NCBI GenBank assembly: GCA_050084515.1
Contig: CM114274.1
Span: 19,778,001-19,842,000 of the forward strand
Reading direction: 5' to 3'
Source: Blasia pusilla
Lineage: Eukaryota > Marchantiophyta > Marchantiopsida > Blasiales
DNA: 64,000 nt
The notes under the pieces are model-generated. The model was not told where the DNA came from. It saw nothing but the letters and a program-made list of their open reading frames with translations, and did not search any database. A program made the translations under genes and the position numbers. The stretch's first letter is position 1; every line of letters starts with the position of its first letter. Shown in pieces: positions 1-11,810 of the stretch.

Positions 1-1010
1 GATTACCATGGAGAGAGCTTGGCAGAGAGAAGGAGATATACCCAAGGAGAGAGAGCTTTGGAGCTCTTTCTCTCTTTCTCGAACCTCTTAGCATGAGGCG
101 GCATAGCGATGGTCCTCCTTGCCTTGTGAGTAATCCAAGCCTCTCATTAGGAGATTGGGTTTGGTTTGATATTAGAGAGAGATGTAGTTTGTGTGCATAT
201 GATGAGATATCTTGAGTGCTTGTGATTTACCTAGAAAGTATGAGAGAATGAGAGCTCCACGATACCGGAGCTCATTGCAATCTCATTGGTGTTGCAAGTT
301 GGGGATCATGTTCCCCATTTAGAGGCTCACGAGAATGCTCACGGGAGCTAGATCCACTCATTTGAGTGTTATGTTGTTCAATTTTTTGTACGAGAAAGTG
401 GCACCCGTAAGTGTTGCCCAAATTTTTTACAGAAATTGATTATAGGGGCGAGATTCTCCATACAGTTGCTCTCAGAAGTACCCTATAACTTGGTAGATTT
501 ATGTTGCAAAATTTTCAATTTTTTTGTGGAAGAAATCAGTGCGGAAGCATTGGTGTTGCATAGGAGTTTAGGCCAAGGGCTGCACAATAGTCTCTGCGAG
601 CTTTAAATGGAAGGTCAGAGAAAGGAGTTGATTTGAGGACATAGTATATCGGGAATTCATGCAAGTTGTCAAAGAAATGATGCATAATTTTGAAATGAGT
701 ACAAATTTTTGGTCATTCACGTGGAGCTACCATAGCCAATGCATGAAGGTAGAAATTTCAAAATCATCTAATTCCCTTTGGTGGGGTGAGAAAAGTGAGA
801 ACCATTTTATTTTAGTGCATAGGACAAGGGGAAAATAATTTCAGGGTGAAGTCAAGTAAAAATTTTATTTTTGGATGTTAACCAAAGATTTGTGCGGCTT
901 AGTGGAGTACTAGCCAAATTTGAGATAATTTAAGTCAGTTGACCTTTTTTTAAGGGATGAGTGGCGTAGGAAAAAAAAAGATTGACTTTTGAATAAGGTT
1001 AAAATAGAGC
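1..1010 (+). mobile_element. LTR (3' part) and leader of a Ty3-type retroelement, family A
   Basis: Bases 1-235 match 6421-6765 in the same order, apart from a long GA array in the second copy. Bases 500-1000 also match the reverse complement of 38.8-39.3 kb; shared phrases include the stretch around 520-560 and the GTTGAC-containing stretch near 937. This marks a repeated LTR whose 5' end lies off the left edge. The first 235 bases still hold only a short GA tract (about 170-182). No protein is encoded here. LTR limits are not exact because no clean TG/CA ends or target duplication are visible. Confidence 0.6.
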
Positions 1011-2100
1011 AATTTTTACCCATGTGTGACATAACATACTTACCATAGCCAACCATCTACCATTCAACCACCGTAAATTATTTGATGATCATCAAACTAC
1101 AAGTCGCTACTCAGTTGTCATCGACGGATTGGGTCGAGTTTTCAGGTATGGTCTACGATGAAAAGTGATTGGTAGGCTCTCAACAATGATTGATTCACGT
1201 GCTGTGAAGCCCGTAGGTGCAACGCGCCTTTGATTTCCTTGCCGTGCCACTCATGGCCGCACCGCAACGTCTCAATGGCAAAGTTGCACCAGCATTAAGA
1301 AGCATAGCGTGTATTTCCCATAGAGGAGGATATTCTACTAATTTTTGCATCCCAACATTGAGTGTCGTGCCGTTTTTAGCCATTATGTGCTACAAGTGCC
1401 GCACCGTATCGTTGTATCCATACCGCACATCAAAGAGGTTTGAGTATTGTCAACATTGGAGAGTACGACAATGTTTGTAGTTGATGTGGAGCAACACCTA
1501 TATTATTTTCAAGTTATCCATTGTAGTCTTTTCCCTTGCACGTGTGAGGGATTTTTGGGTATTGGTTAGCTATGCGGGATACTTGAGATTGTGTGGATGC
1601 TGAGAGCATCATTGAAGTATGTGGTTACGGGACATAGATAATATAGACTTGTGTGGGATGTCCAATGTTAAGGGTATGTTATATCGATAAGTCGATAAAC
1701 AAATGTCGATTTGTCACACTATGTCGCTTATTTCTGCACTACGCACATCTTAGTGGGAGGTACTGGAGAGACAATGCCGCATTTTTAGGCTAAGTGATTG
1801 AGGGATTACTCGCAAGATTGAGTGTGATGGTGTGAGGGGGCACAAGGGTACATCATCACTACATCCTTTTGGGACTTTGAGAGGCAAGGTGGTGCAACCG
1901 AGAGTAGCCTTACAGGTTTTACTCAGAGTAGCACAAGGTTTTGGGAGTCTCGACGTGAGGAATTATCTCTTCCTCTTTCTCTATCGTCCTCAAACAAGGG
2001 GGAGGGAGTAGAGGAGGTTTTTAGTGCATCATTGCACACGTTGAATGGTCCTGCTATCTGGGCATACAAGATGGACAACCATGGTAGAGGACCACATAGG
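1011..2100. other. Untranslated or unrecognised stretch between LTR and Gag remnant
   Basis: I see only short ORFs with no recognisable domain. By position it should be the leader and Gag N-terminus of the family A element, but decay is too advanced to show this. Confidence 0.4.
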
Positions 2101-2109
2101 TTTTCGGGA

Positions 2110-3320
2110 GTTGTGGATACTATATAGTTGCATAACTTCATTGCGGAGTTTAGGAGTTGGTGTGACTCATAGAGGGCGAGGAACTCTAGAGAGTTCAACT
2201 CGTTTATAGTATTGAAAATGATGTTTCAACACTTAGAGGAGGCGCCATTGGATCATTACCATGAGTTCTCCCAATTAAAGGTACACGGCCAAGATTGAGG
2301 CTTGGAGACTCTAATATGACCCACATTATGTGTCATGGATTAAGCCATTTCCGGATGAGGAGGAGAAGCGAGGGGAGGGTACTTTCTTTTCCACCAGTGA
2401 GATCTTGGGAGGGGTGGGTTGGACTAGGCAAATTGCATAGTCTAGTCGCATTCATCCTAGGTACAAACGCATGGTTGAGTTCTTTGCAAAGTTGTGGGGG
2501 AACTACCAACAGATACGGATTGAGAAGTTGCAGATCATCCATGACTTCTATAGGCGCACAGGGGAGAGTTTGTAGGAGGAATTTACTCACCCCCATTGTC
2601 TGATAAGTGTCACTCAGGGGATGATAGAGGCCCACGTTGTTCACGCATGATACAGGATGTTGGAATAGGACTTGCAAAAATGGGTGAGGGATGCGGTACA
2701 ATTCATGCACATCTCACCTATGTTGAGAGATGTCTATGAGATGGCAGAGTGCATTGAGATCAACATGTCCGAGAAGAGTGTAGCAGCCATGAGGCACGCA
2801 CAAGAGCAATCACGCTTTTCTGCACCACTATTACAACAATGTGTATTTCAAGAGAGGAGTGTGGCACCGCGAGCTCAACAAGATTATTGTGAGAATGTGG
2901 TGGAGCCCATCATCAACAGGATTGCACTTATTAGGGTAATGGATGCATGCCCTAGCGTGGAGGAATAGATGGGCCTCCACCATAAATATATTTGTATGAA
3001 AATTTTCAACAGCATGGTCATACGCGCGCTAAATGTTTTATCTTCCACAGTGAGTTATGCGAGAATCGAGGGCCATAGAGGGCACTAGAGTGACTTGGTG
3101 GTCAATGTGGGCCTAGAGGTCGTGCGCCTTGTGGTCTTTTAGGGGGATATGGGGTTGTATTTTCCTGTGGGGATGATGTATATGCCTGTGGAGAAGGTAG
3201 AGGTCCATCACCTATACGAATTGAGGGAGACTTGGAGCGTGAGGCTAGGATGGCTGCTCAGATAGAGCAGTTACACAATCAAATTGCTACAACATTATTG
3301 AAATGACCAAAAGTCATATC
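2110..3320 (+). pseudogene. Decayed Gag of a Ty3-type retroelement (family A, copy 1)
   Basis: Gag would form the virus-like particle of an LTR retrotransposon. A conserved Gag segment is readable near 2224 (MFQHLEEAPLDHYHEF), and the same motif recurs at about 24.95 kb (LFQHLEGPSMDDYMEF). Further blocks lie at 2471-2650 (aromatic and basic, ending in stops) and 2672-2968 (about 98 codons, acidic and Arg-rich, resembling the Gag C-terminal half). A short stretch at 3220-3300 (EREARMAAQIEQLHNQI) resembles the coiled tail after a zinc knuckle and recurs, reversed, near 21.93 kb. No intact zinc knuckle survives. Several stops and frame changes make it non-functional. The family assignment rests on the protease and integrase pieces downstream in the same orientation. 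Confidence 0.6.
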
Positions 3321-3889
3321 AGTGGCATTATATGGAGCAACCAAGAATATGGAGAATCATGGTTAGATGTGTGGGGCTGCATAGATAGAGGCATCTTCTC
3401 TTCTTACCTGTGGAGCAATTGTAAAGATAGATCCATATAGTCAAGAAGCCATGAAACAAAATAGGCTTCTTAAATTGTTTACTTTGTTCGAAGTGATCAG
3501 GACCCCATTGATGGGTTTGATTAGAGTTCTTGGAGAATGGATGTTGATGGTGTGCAGGCACTACAAACGATGGGAGAATTGAGTGCAACGACTCCTATTT
3601 TTGATGCTCAGATGGAGCTCATATTGAATATATTTTTGGGGGAAGCCACTACTATGTAGCGTGCCCCATGGTTTTTGGAAGTTGATGTTACGATATTGGG
3701 AGGTACACCCGCTAAGAGTTTTTGGCTGGTCGCTACGCTATGTAAGCGTAGAGATGGTATCACTGCCTCACGTTCATAGGTATTCATAGATGACATATGG
3801 ATGTGCCCTTGGAGCCTATGCTTGGGTTGTCCATCTTACATTCATGGCAGGTTACGGCTACGAGGATGGCGGAGATGCTCGTTAGATCC

Positions 3890-4140
3890 ATAATAGAGTG
3901 TGCCATGGCTTCCTCACGTTTTATTTTGCTAGATAACCGAGGATAAGTCTTTCAATTGGTGAGTCCATGAGATAGGGTATTTAGTCTACAACATGACTTG
4001 TTTGATTTGGGAGCGTAATTGCAACCCCTTGATATTGGGGAACATGACGTTTAAATGGTTTTCATGGTGACTTACGCTAGTCACTCAAACAATATTGAGA
4101 GGAGAAGTATAACTCGTATGAGGATAAGTGTTTGGATGTA
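3890..4140 (+). pseudogene. Decayed retroelement aspartic protease region (copy 1)
   Basis: The segment reads as an LLDNRG-type lead-in followed by a degraded DLGA motif, where the catalytic D-S/T-G-A of a retropepsin is expected. The same region is much better preserved at 36.68-37.12 kb (+), 11.37-11.81 kb (-) and 20.83-21.31 kb (-), which is how it can be identified. A stop follows directly after the motif. It lies between Gag and RNase H, the normal Ty3 order, but the reverse transcriptase palm expected between protease and RNase H is absent. Confidence 0.55.
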
Positions 4141-4184
4141 GTGTGGAATGTTGTATATTTCATGCGTTATTAATTCGGCAACCC

Positions 4185-4620
4185 CTTTACCATCATTATT
4201 GATTATCAACTACCTAAGCGGTTGATGGAGTTTAAAAAGCTTACAATGAAGCTTACGAGGTGGGCTCTATTATTGCAGGAGTATATATGACTTTTAAGTG
4301 GTATAGCAACTTGGGATGCTCAACCATGATATAGATGTTTGAGCCATAACTCATGCCTAAGTCATTAAGATGCGATTGGAGCTCGTAGGCATGGAGAGAG
4401 TGAGGAGGAGATGGTGCCTAAATGGCACATGTTAGCTTATTTGGGCTTGTTGGCTATGGAGAGCCAAAGTGGTAAGACTTCAATGGCGAGATCTAATGGA
4501 CAACCCTTAGATCTAGAGGTCGGTGAGGAGGTGATAGGTGGCTGAGATATCCATGAGGATGGAGTAGTCTTGGAGTACTTGCATATTGATTCACGAGCAC
4601 AATGGGTACTAGAGAGCGGG
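4185..4620 (+). pseudogene. RNase H C-terminal part and spacer of Ty3-type Pol (copy 1)
   Basis: The frame starting near 4189 reads PFTIIIDYQLPKRLMEF and then KLTRWALLLQEY. This is the usual Ty3 RNase H segment (normally TDHQPL..LM..KLTGKLARWALLLQEY), with the His of DHQ replaced by Tyr. A stop follows. The downstream spacer (HGESEEEMVP and on, 4390-4600) is acidic and matches the reversed copy at 20.0-20.1 kb. Only about 45 bases separate this from the protease remnant, so the reverse transcriptase has been deleted from this copy. Confidence 0.6.
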
Positions 4621-4639
4621 CTCGGATCCCACACTGCCA

Positions 4640-5000
4640 AAAAATTCCAATGAGAGGGGAGGGAACTGTTACAAGTTTAGGGGGATAATATAGTACGTAG
4701 AGTGCCTCGTCCTTTGCAGAGAGCACGTTTGGTGCAGCATGTCCACGAGGAGTTTGATCACTTTAGAATGAAGTGGACGTACAACTTGCTCCACATGCAA
4801 TATTGGTAGTGAGGCATACAGAGTGATGTACAAAAGTTTATTTCCAGATTTATGGTGCATGTGTGATCGAGTCCGGACATCATTCAATGGTCTAACTCCA
4901 CAATACATCCTCTACCAATAATGGGTTTGGGCTATAAATATAGTTTGGATATTGCAAGATTACTTCACAAGGTGTTGAACCCCAATGATCCTTTGAAATG
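4640..5000 (+). pseudogene. Integrase N-terminal H2C2 zinc-binding domain remnant (copy 1)
   Basis: The frame near 4690 reads RRVPRPLQRARLVQHVHEEF and then a YNLLHMQYWW-like helix, the hallmark of the HHCC domain of Ty3-type integrases. The H-x3-H pair is present, but the CxxC half is degraded. The stretch ending near 4960 (PLPIMGLGYKYSLDIA) resembles the linker into the catalytic core. The core itself (D,D-35-E) cannot be found: the sequence changes to unrelated DNA with GGACGGACAT motifs before the integrase tail resumes at 5.46 kb. Confidence 0.65.
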
Positions 5001-5039
5001 AGGTGTTGAGCCTCGATAATCCTGATGCATGGATTTGAG

Positions 5040-5415
5040 CATGTTGTTAGAGGATTGAATTATTTCGGGGAATTATCATGGTTGCACGAAAACGGACAAG
5101 TTTGTCCCTAGGACGGACATGGACTAACAAGCCTGGATAAGTCCACGAACATGGATTGGAAAAGGTGGGGCCTATACTTTTAGCTCATGGTGGAAGGCAG
5201 AGTAGGGGTGGGTGGGACAATATTAATAAGGGGAAATGGAGTGGAGGTGGGGGAGGAAGAAATGGGAAAATGCGGAGTATTGAGGCAACTAAGGAGAATG
5301 ATGAAGAAGAGGAAGGTGGAGCCCAAATGGACAAGTTCTTCCATAGGACGGACATAAGTCCACAGACATGTCTATGGACACACACTTTTTCCACATGTCC
5401 ATTTTTTTATGCCCA
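5040..5415. mobile_element. Possible small insertion replacing the integrase core
   Basis: This segment sits where the integrase catalytic core should be. It carries two copies of a GGACGGACAT-type motif, at about 5113 and 5347, each followed by AAGTCCAC or a similar inverted half. Related motifs recur at 35.09-35.15, 45.42-45.45 and 45.81-45.85 kb. I could not find terminal inverted repeats or a target duplication, so insertion by a MITE-like element is only inferred. Confidence 0.3.
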
Positions 5416-5459
5416 TGGCGTTTGAGAACCTAAAGATTGCACAACATCGAGATACTTTG

Positions 5460-5715
5460 AGGTATGCAATCATTCAGGGAGATGGTTTGATGGTTTCATC
5501 ATGGATTCGATGGTTTCATCATGGAGACTATGTCTACTTGTAGCAGGCAGCACCTACGACGTTGGATGTGATTGTTGGGTGCACCATCTTGAGAATCCAC
5601 AATGTGTTGCCATATGGTGTTCTCTTATTGGAGGAACTAGATGGTATGGTTTGGAAGGACCATGTGCATAAGTATGCACTATGTCACCTTCCTAATATTA
5701 AAGGTATTTTTTATC
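5460..5715 (+). pseudogene. Integrase C-terminal domain remnant (copy 1)
   Basis: The frame reads GDYVYL, then TLDVIVGCTILRIHNVLPYG, then a WKDHVHKYALCHLPNI end. A GD-x-V-x-L start, a beta-rich middle and a closing CHLPN motif are typical of the domain that follows the catalytic core in Ty3-type integrases. One stop lies directly after YVYL. Pol ends at this point, and the 3' LTR region follows. Confidence 0.55.
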
Positions 5716-6189
5716 CAAACTAGTGCTTAGCAATAGTTCTTATAGGCTTGCATTGTATGTTGTGTGGTTTTTCCCGTGATTCAACCACTATACTAGTCTA
5801 TAATGGATATTCAAGAGGGTGGCACATGACGTGGTCTATTTGATGCCATCTCTCTTTAGGGATCCTTGGGAAAAATGGATATGCCCCAAATATACATAGA
5901 GTAAAGATTAGGTAGTCATAGATCCATACTTGCGTTTGTAACATAGTTGAGAAGAAGCGACTAACAATGGGGTCAGAGGAGCACCCGATCTTTTTGCTCT
6001 TAGTGTCCTAGAGATGTATGTCATAGTAGGTAGGGATAGATGACTATCTTGAGTTAGAGGGACCAAACCACTGGCTATGGGGATAATCAAAAATATTTTG
6101 GTACTCAATTGTCTAGATGGTTAAATAGCATGAGTAAGTATGATATCTTGTGTGTTTATGTGTGTATTCGGTGACAACGATGTGTATGT

Positions 6190-6769
<580 letters not shown>

Positions 6770-6770
<1 letters not shown>

Positions 6771-7050
6771 TATTTTGATATTCAATTGTCTCGATGGTTA
6801 GATATCACGAGTTAGTATGGTATCTTGTATGTTCTTGGTTACAAAGATGTATGTTGTGTAGCGATGTGCGTCTCGATGGTTAGATATCATGAGTTAGTAT
6901 GGTATCTTGTGTATTTTTTGTTACAAAGATGTATGTTGTGTAGCGATGTGCGTCTCAATGGTTAGATATCATGAGTTAGTATGGTATCTTGTATGTTTGT
7001 GTGTGTATTCGATGATAGCGATGTATATTGTGTAGCGATGTGTATACGCA
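6770..7050 (+). repeat. Short tandem repeat, about 80 bp unit, 3 copies plus a diverged relative
   Basis: The phrase TGGTTAGATATCA(T/C)GAGTTAGTATGGTATCTTGT recurs near 6793, 6877 and 6958, followed each time by a GATGTATGTTGTGTAGCGATGTGCG-like tail. A diverged relative lies at 6100-6180. The tail motif, ending in GTGTAGCAATGTGTATGCGC in other copies, also occurs at 37.72, 38.23 and (reversed) 10.68 kb, so the unit derives from the end of these retroelements. Confidence 0.8.
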
Positions 7051-8059
7051 TGAAAAACTTGAGAATCACCAAACCTTATGAAGTAGTTCCTCCATAAGTG
7101 CTAAGCCTTCTATATGGATATACAAAGTCATCATTCCCAAGCGCAACTCCTAGGGTGGGCATGCCTTCATCAAGTATCATAAATCCATTGGCTAAATTAA
7201 AGTCACAGGTTGATCATATGGGGAGCACATATTTGACTTGCTCATCCTTATCGCTAGGCCAATATTTACCAACTAAGTAGTGAAATCATGGCGTGTAGGA
7301 GCAACAAGATTTTGTGGACACAAAATATGAGTATGATCTACTAATGAAGTGAAGATGCCAAAAAGAGAACTTTTTGATAGTGTGTTTATGCAAAGAGGGG
7401 CCTCCAAGGGGGTGTCCTTGACATGTTCTAACGGTGCAATCCAAAACAATTACCTCCTCCATGGACTAGCCATGATGAAAGTAGAGTGATGGAGGAAACC
7501 CCAAAGAAAGTTCTCAAAAAGGGGATGAAACTCACAATGGGGCCACACACTTCCCTCATCTTCATAAAGATAGCCATAAGTAAGACCACACACTCTAGGT
7601 GGACATCTAGAGTAACCATCAAACGCATTGCTAGTGACTCACAACTAGCATAGTGGCCACTTGAAACTGATGTGGGCATAAATTGATTGAAAGGTCCCCA
7701 GATGTTGTAGAGTAATGGTGAGAGTGACCAAGTTATGGAGGATCTCAACTATGGTGATCATAGATGCCTCCACCACCTTTGTGTAAGGATTGTAGTAGAA
7801 AATCGGGTAAAGGAAGAGGGGAATAGTTGGAGTTAGAGTGAGTTCTTCCTCTTCCGTGGAAGGTCAAAGGCGAAAGAGTCTCGGAAATCATCCCACCCTA
7901 ATTATATCTGCAAGTAGTCTTGACAATTGAGAATAAAAGTAATTGGAAATCTTAGAGAGTAAAAGGGATTAGGAGGGTTTGTAATGGGAGTTAGTATAGG
8001 TTGGTAAGGGTAATTTTGTGAGTAAAAGATGGAAAACTAACCCGAAGACCTATTATTAT
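7051..8059. other. No gene recognised
   Basis: Short ORFs exist on both strands (for example 7428-7748 minus), but none shows a domain I recognise. It may be an old retroelement internal region. Confidence 0.4.
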
Positions 8060-8085
8060 CCGCTGGACAAAAATTTGTCCACCGG
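8060..8085. repeat. 26-bp near-perfect palindrome
   Basis: The arms CCGCTGGACAAA and TTTGTCCACCGG are complementary except for one pair, around a central AA. It lies at the border of the retroelement-like DNA and an AT-rich stretch. It could be the tip of a MITE or simply a hairpin. Confidence 0.75.
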
Positions 8086-8099
8086 AAGAAAACTTGACA

Positions 8100-9000
8100 C
8101 CACTAAATCCCATATCATACTATTAAGGGCGTTAGCCCTGGCTAGAGCTCCCAAAGAAGGCCTCGTGTGAAGCCTATATGCTCCCAAATGAAGGCCACGT
8201 GTGAAGCCTTTCGGTTTTAAATTTTTGTATGATTTTTGCCTATACTAAGCCATTAGAACGGACTTAAATGCTCCCCATGTGTGAAACTTTTTGGTTTTTT
8301 AATTTTCCGTATACTACACCAAAACTTGAATGGAAAATAAATTTTAATCAATCTCTTAATTTTTTATTTCAATAAACTTAAATGGAAAAAATATTCATGG
8401 AAAGATTGTGAGGTTTTCATGATCAATTTGTTATTTCAATATCTAGGAAAAAACTAGAAATTTTAATTTCAAGTTAATTTTGGAAGGGAAATTACATATT
8501 AATTTAGAAAAAATGAAAAATATAATGATAGAAAAGTGGAAATTTTTTTGCGAGTTCCTTCGGCGGATCCCTCCAAAGACACAACTACAGTTTTATTCTT
8601 AAAAAGACTAAACTTAATTTAATTTCTTTGTTTATTTTCAAACTTAATTTCGAGGGATTCCTAAAGATTATTTTGATACAAAATTTGGATGAAAATGAGT
8701 GGTTTTCTTTTTACTAATCAAGAGATGAAGGTTGGGAAAGTAAGGATAATTTATTTCTTTCTAAATTAATAAGGAAAAAGATCAGAATTAAAAAATCAAA
8801 ATTAGAGGCGAGTGTTGCGTATTTATATATTTAAGCGAAAACTTATTTTCACTATTTTTTTTGAACATTATAATTACAATCTAAAATTTTCCTAACATTT
8901 TTCATTTCCGAAGTATTTTGATTTCCATCCACGGGCAAAATATTACTGGTAGGAACTAATCACATTAAAAAAAAACCCCAAGAGACATATATATCCGTAA
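8100..9000. other. AT-rich stretch without gene
   Basis: Low-complexity AT-rich DNA. Near 8143-8310 a phrase close to GCTCCCAAA..GTGTGAAGCCT recurs two or three times. No ORF of note. Confidence 0.5.
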
Positions 9001-9850
9001 AAAACGGAGGGACTAAAAAACACCGTCCCAGCCTTGGGATGAGCCTTGTGATGGACCCTCCGATTCTAAACAACAAGTAAGTCACGAAGTGTACGTTAGG
9101 CAGCGAAACAGGGGAGAGATCTGCGTGTGGTTGCCGGCGACGTGGGAAGTCATGACAACGTCGAGGGGCAGTAAAGCTCACCACATTTCGTGGCCGCATG
9201 TCATGCCAGTGAGTAGCAAAGCGCTAAATGTCAGCGCCCGGAGGGGCGTCCCCACAGCCGGCCTATCCACTTTCTCCTGCGTAGCATGCGCCGTCGTAGG
9301 CAGTCCCGCAGATGCTGCCGGTGAAGGGTGAAGAGCCTATGGGGCTCTGGATTTGGCCTCCCGCAGGTTCTCACATGAGCGATGCCGCTGCTTCCAAGGG
9401 AGAGAGATACGAGCTTCGTTACGCTTTGGCACTATCTATCATCAATGTCGGGCGGGCCGCGGAGATCTCCTCCGCTGGGAGCGCAAATCTGGTCAGAGCT
9501 GCCAACAACGACAACAACGACATTCAGTGGGGCCCTTACAGGCGCGGATCGTCACATTCTTGTCCCCTTATCCCGCCCAGCCGCCCCGTCATGTCGGGAT
9601 CCTCACGGACCGCCCGGCCTGACTTCGTCGAATTCGTTACGGCTGCCAGACAGGTAGGGCGCCCCCGCGATCATCCCGTCATCACCTTTACGTCCTGTCC
9701 ATCCTGACCAATGCCCTTCCGATATCGGTCGCTTTCATACGCGTTCCTGCGGGTTTCTCATCCTTTCCAACGGCACCCGACGCCGACTGTTTTCCCTTGC
9801 GCTTTTTCTTTGCCCTTCGTACTCTCCGGTATCGAAGAAATATTCACGCA
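9000..9850. other. CpG-rich, GC-rich patch without recognisable protein
   Basis: This patch is clearly richer in G+C and in CG dinucleotides than its flanks. Overlapping plus-strand ORFs (9089-9331, 9312-9707, 9353-9622) exist, but none shows a domain, and open frames are expected by chance in GC-rich DNA. It could be a promoter or first-exon region of an unmethylated host locus, or a captured fragment. Confidence 0.4.
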
Positions 9851-10127
9851 GTTCTGTTAAGCATGAGTAATAAGTTCCAATCGCAAGCAAGAGTGCCACA
9901 CAAAAATACAAACAAATAAAATTTTAATGCAATCCTATGGTAATTTTTTAATTTAAGAAGAATACTCTTACCAGAATTCATAAAAATACGTATGTAAATG
10001 ACCGATCCATGCAAAATGGAGAGGAACGAACCGAGTTTAACATTCTATTCTACGCAAGAAATATACATTTCTAATTTAATACATACTACCTATTCCAATG
10101 TGCGTATATTATGTAGAACCAAATATA

Positions 10128-10159
10128 ACATAACACATAAAACTTATTATGTGTTATGT
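10128..10159. repeat. Perfect 13-bp inverted repeat (hairpin 1)
   Basis: ACATAACACATAA at 10128-10140 and its exact complement at 10147-10159, with a 6-base loop. It directly precedes a longer hairpin. Confidence 0.9.
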
Positions 10160-10160
10160 A

Positions 10161-10206
10161 AGATGGTTTGTAAGACCATCTTATTAGATGGTCTTACAAA
10201 CCATCT
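10161..10206. repeat. Perfect 21-bp inverted repeat with 4-base loop (hairpin 2)
   Basis: The arm at 10161-10181 (starting AGATGGTTTGTAAG) and its exact reverse complement at 10186-10206 flank the loop TATT. Each arm also begins with AGATGG and ends with CCATCT, so it can fold on itself as well. A perfect stem of this length in otherwise decayed DNA suggests a young insertion, such as the core of a foldback or MITE element, or a small-RNA precursor. No expression evidence is available. Confidence 0.95.
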
Positions 10207-10529
10207 AATACAAAGGAAAGTAAATGTCCAAATTTTAGATTTGAAACTTAACCTTACAAGGGAATAGCAAATGGAAACTTAAATACAAAGGAGGTAGTCA
10301 AGATATATTACATTCAACCAAACGTGGGGGAAGAGAGCCACTATGGCAACATTTACTTTCCCAACTTAGCAAATCAATCAAATATAGTGGACACAACTAC
10401 ACAACCCCTCGTAGGAACAAATGCAGGCTAAAATATAGAATCAAATAATTAAATAGAGAAGCTAATATGACACACCCTCAACCAAGCGTGGGACAAGAGG
10501 GCAACCTAATCTTAACCTAATATTACTTA

Positions 10530-10775
10530 AAATGGTAGCAAGTAAGTCTCATAGACACAAATATGGGAACACAGTTGGTTCGTCCTATGAGCACTGCAAA
10601 AAAATGTTCTTATGGCCAACCCTTGAAATACAGGGGCTAAGTTGGGGTCGTGACAAAACAACACAATGTCAAGCGCATACACATTGCTACACAACCCACA
10701 TTGCTGGTCACATCTACACACTACGCAATACCGATCTTCCCAACACACGGGTTGATCCATTCATAACAGAAAAAA
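10530..10775 (-). mobile_element. 3' end / LTR-proximal segment of retroelement family B (copy 2)
   Basis: On the minus strand this carries the motif GTGTAGCAATGTGTATGCGC (about 10.67-10.69 kb) and an upstream block with GTGTTGGGAAGATCG near 10.73 kb. The same order is seen at 37.66-37.73 and 38.19-38.26 kb (+), which identifies it as the element end. Confidence 0.55.
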
Positions 10776-10777
10776 AC

Positions 10778-11370
10778 TCACGCACATGCATCAAGACCCC
10801 ACAACCGCCCTCCTAGCAGGCAATTGGGTCCCCCTAACTCCAGATAGTGAACACCTATGTATCTGACATGATCTACTATCCTATACACATCTAGCACCAT
10901 CAGTGCCACCGTCCCCGCAACAATGCAATACTGCAGCAACCCACGATGTTGATCCCTCCAAAGAGATCTAACGGTCTTGAACCCTGCTCCAAACGGTGCC
11001 ACACAACACGTGTGGTACCCAAAGATATCAAGTCTCTACTCCAAGACCATGATCGTCACCCAGCTCTGTCCACTCCAAGACATAGGCACGGCTCCATGCC
11101 TACCTTATGAGCTCATCTGCACTCAACGCTCATCCCCAACAACAATACAGAAGCTCCGCACCATGGGAAGAGACACCCACCCTGGCATGTCTCTCCATGT
11201 GACTATCCGCTGCGAGAATATCCTCCGCATGTGTGCTCCTCTCCTTGAACCCTCCTCATCAACTAGCACCACCTGTGAATGTTGCCAACGTGGTCACTCT
11301 ATCCTCACGTGGTCGACCACCACTACCCCCTGCAACTGCACTAGTAGATGGCTCAACCGACCATCACCTA
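10778..11370 (-). pseudogene. Conserved unknown C-terminal region of a Gag-protease retroelement (copy 2)
   Basis: On the minus strand this follows the protease remnant by colinear sequence. The last part, 11002-10778, is an open frame ending VDHVRYIGVHYLELGGPNCL. The middle (ADELIR, then VLEWTEL..DDHGLGVE) aligns with the plus-strand copy at 37.3-37.43 kb (VLEQIELDDDCALGVE). So two copies share protease, about 400 bases, then this tail, with no reverse transcriptase, RNase H or integrase. I do not recognise the tail as a known domain. Confidence 0.5.
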
Positions 11371-11810
11371 TCACCACCCTGGCCGATAAGAAACCGTCTC
11401 CTCCCAAAAATCCAGAATGAAACCAACGAGATACAACACCGTACTAACTACCAACACATCATACAACTTTGCCCGTGTGGTAATCGTCTGAGTGCGCACT
11501 ATCGCACTATCCGACTCATGTTGTGGTTGGAGTCTAATCACCAACTCTTGTCGAGTCATGTACTGCGTAGGTGATACGCTCCCTATAGAGGTGTGTATCT
11601 AAAAGAGACAACGCTCGATATTGCCTTTCCGTAACCCCAATTCCAAACACACCTCTTTCCCTAACATCAAGGATTGTGCTCCCAACTCAAGTAGGACGCG
11701 ATACATGTGGTACACCGTACTTGTGGGACTAACCAAGCAAAAAACTCCTACTCGGTTATCCGAAAACACCACACTTGGTGTTGTTGGATCTAGCAAAGAT
11801 CTCAATTAAT
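11371..11810 (-). pseudogene. Retroelement aspartic protease region (copy 2)
   Basis: Two minus-strand frames, 11805-11599 and 11559-11371, cover a retropepsin-like region. It reads VVFSDNRVGVFCLVSP, then a LLELGAQSLMLG motif in place of D-S/T-G-A, and later a DVLVVSTVLYLVGFILDFW stretch. The catalytic Asp is Glu here (LGA is kept), so the enzyme would be inactive even without the frame change. Its closest relative in the window is 36.68-37.12 kb (+). Confidence 0.6.

Noticed and set aside
9089-9707. Overlapping plus-strand ORFs as a host gene
   Set aside because: No domain, three overlapping frames, and GC-rich composition that favours chance ORFs.
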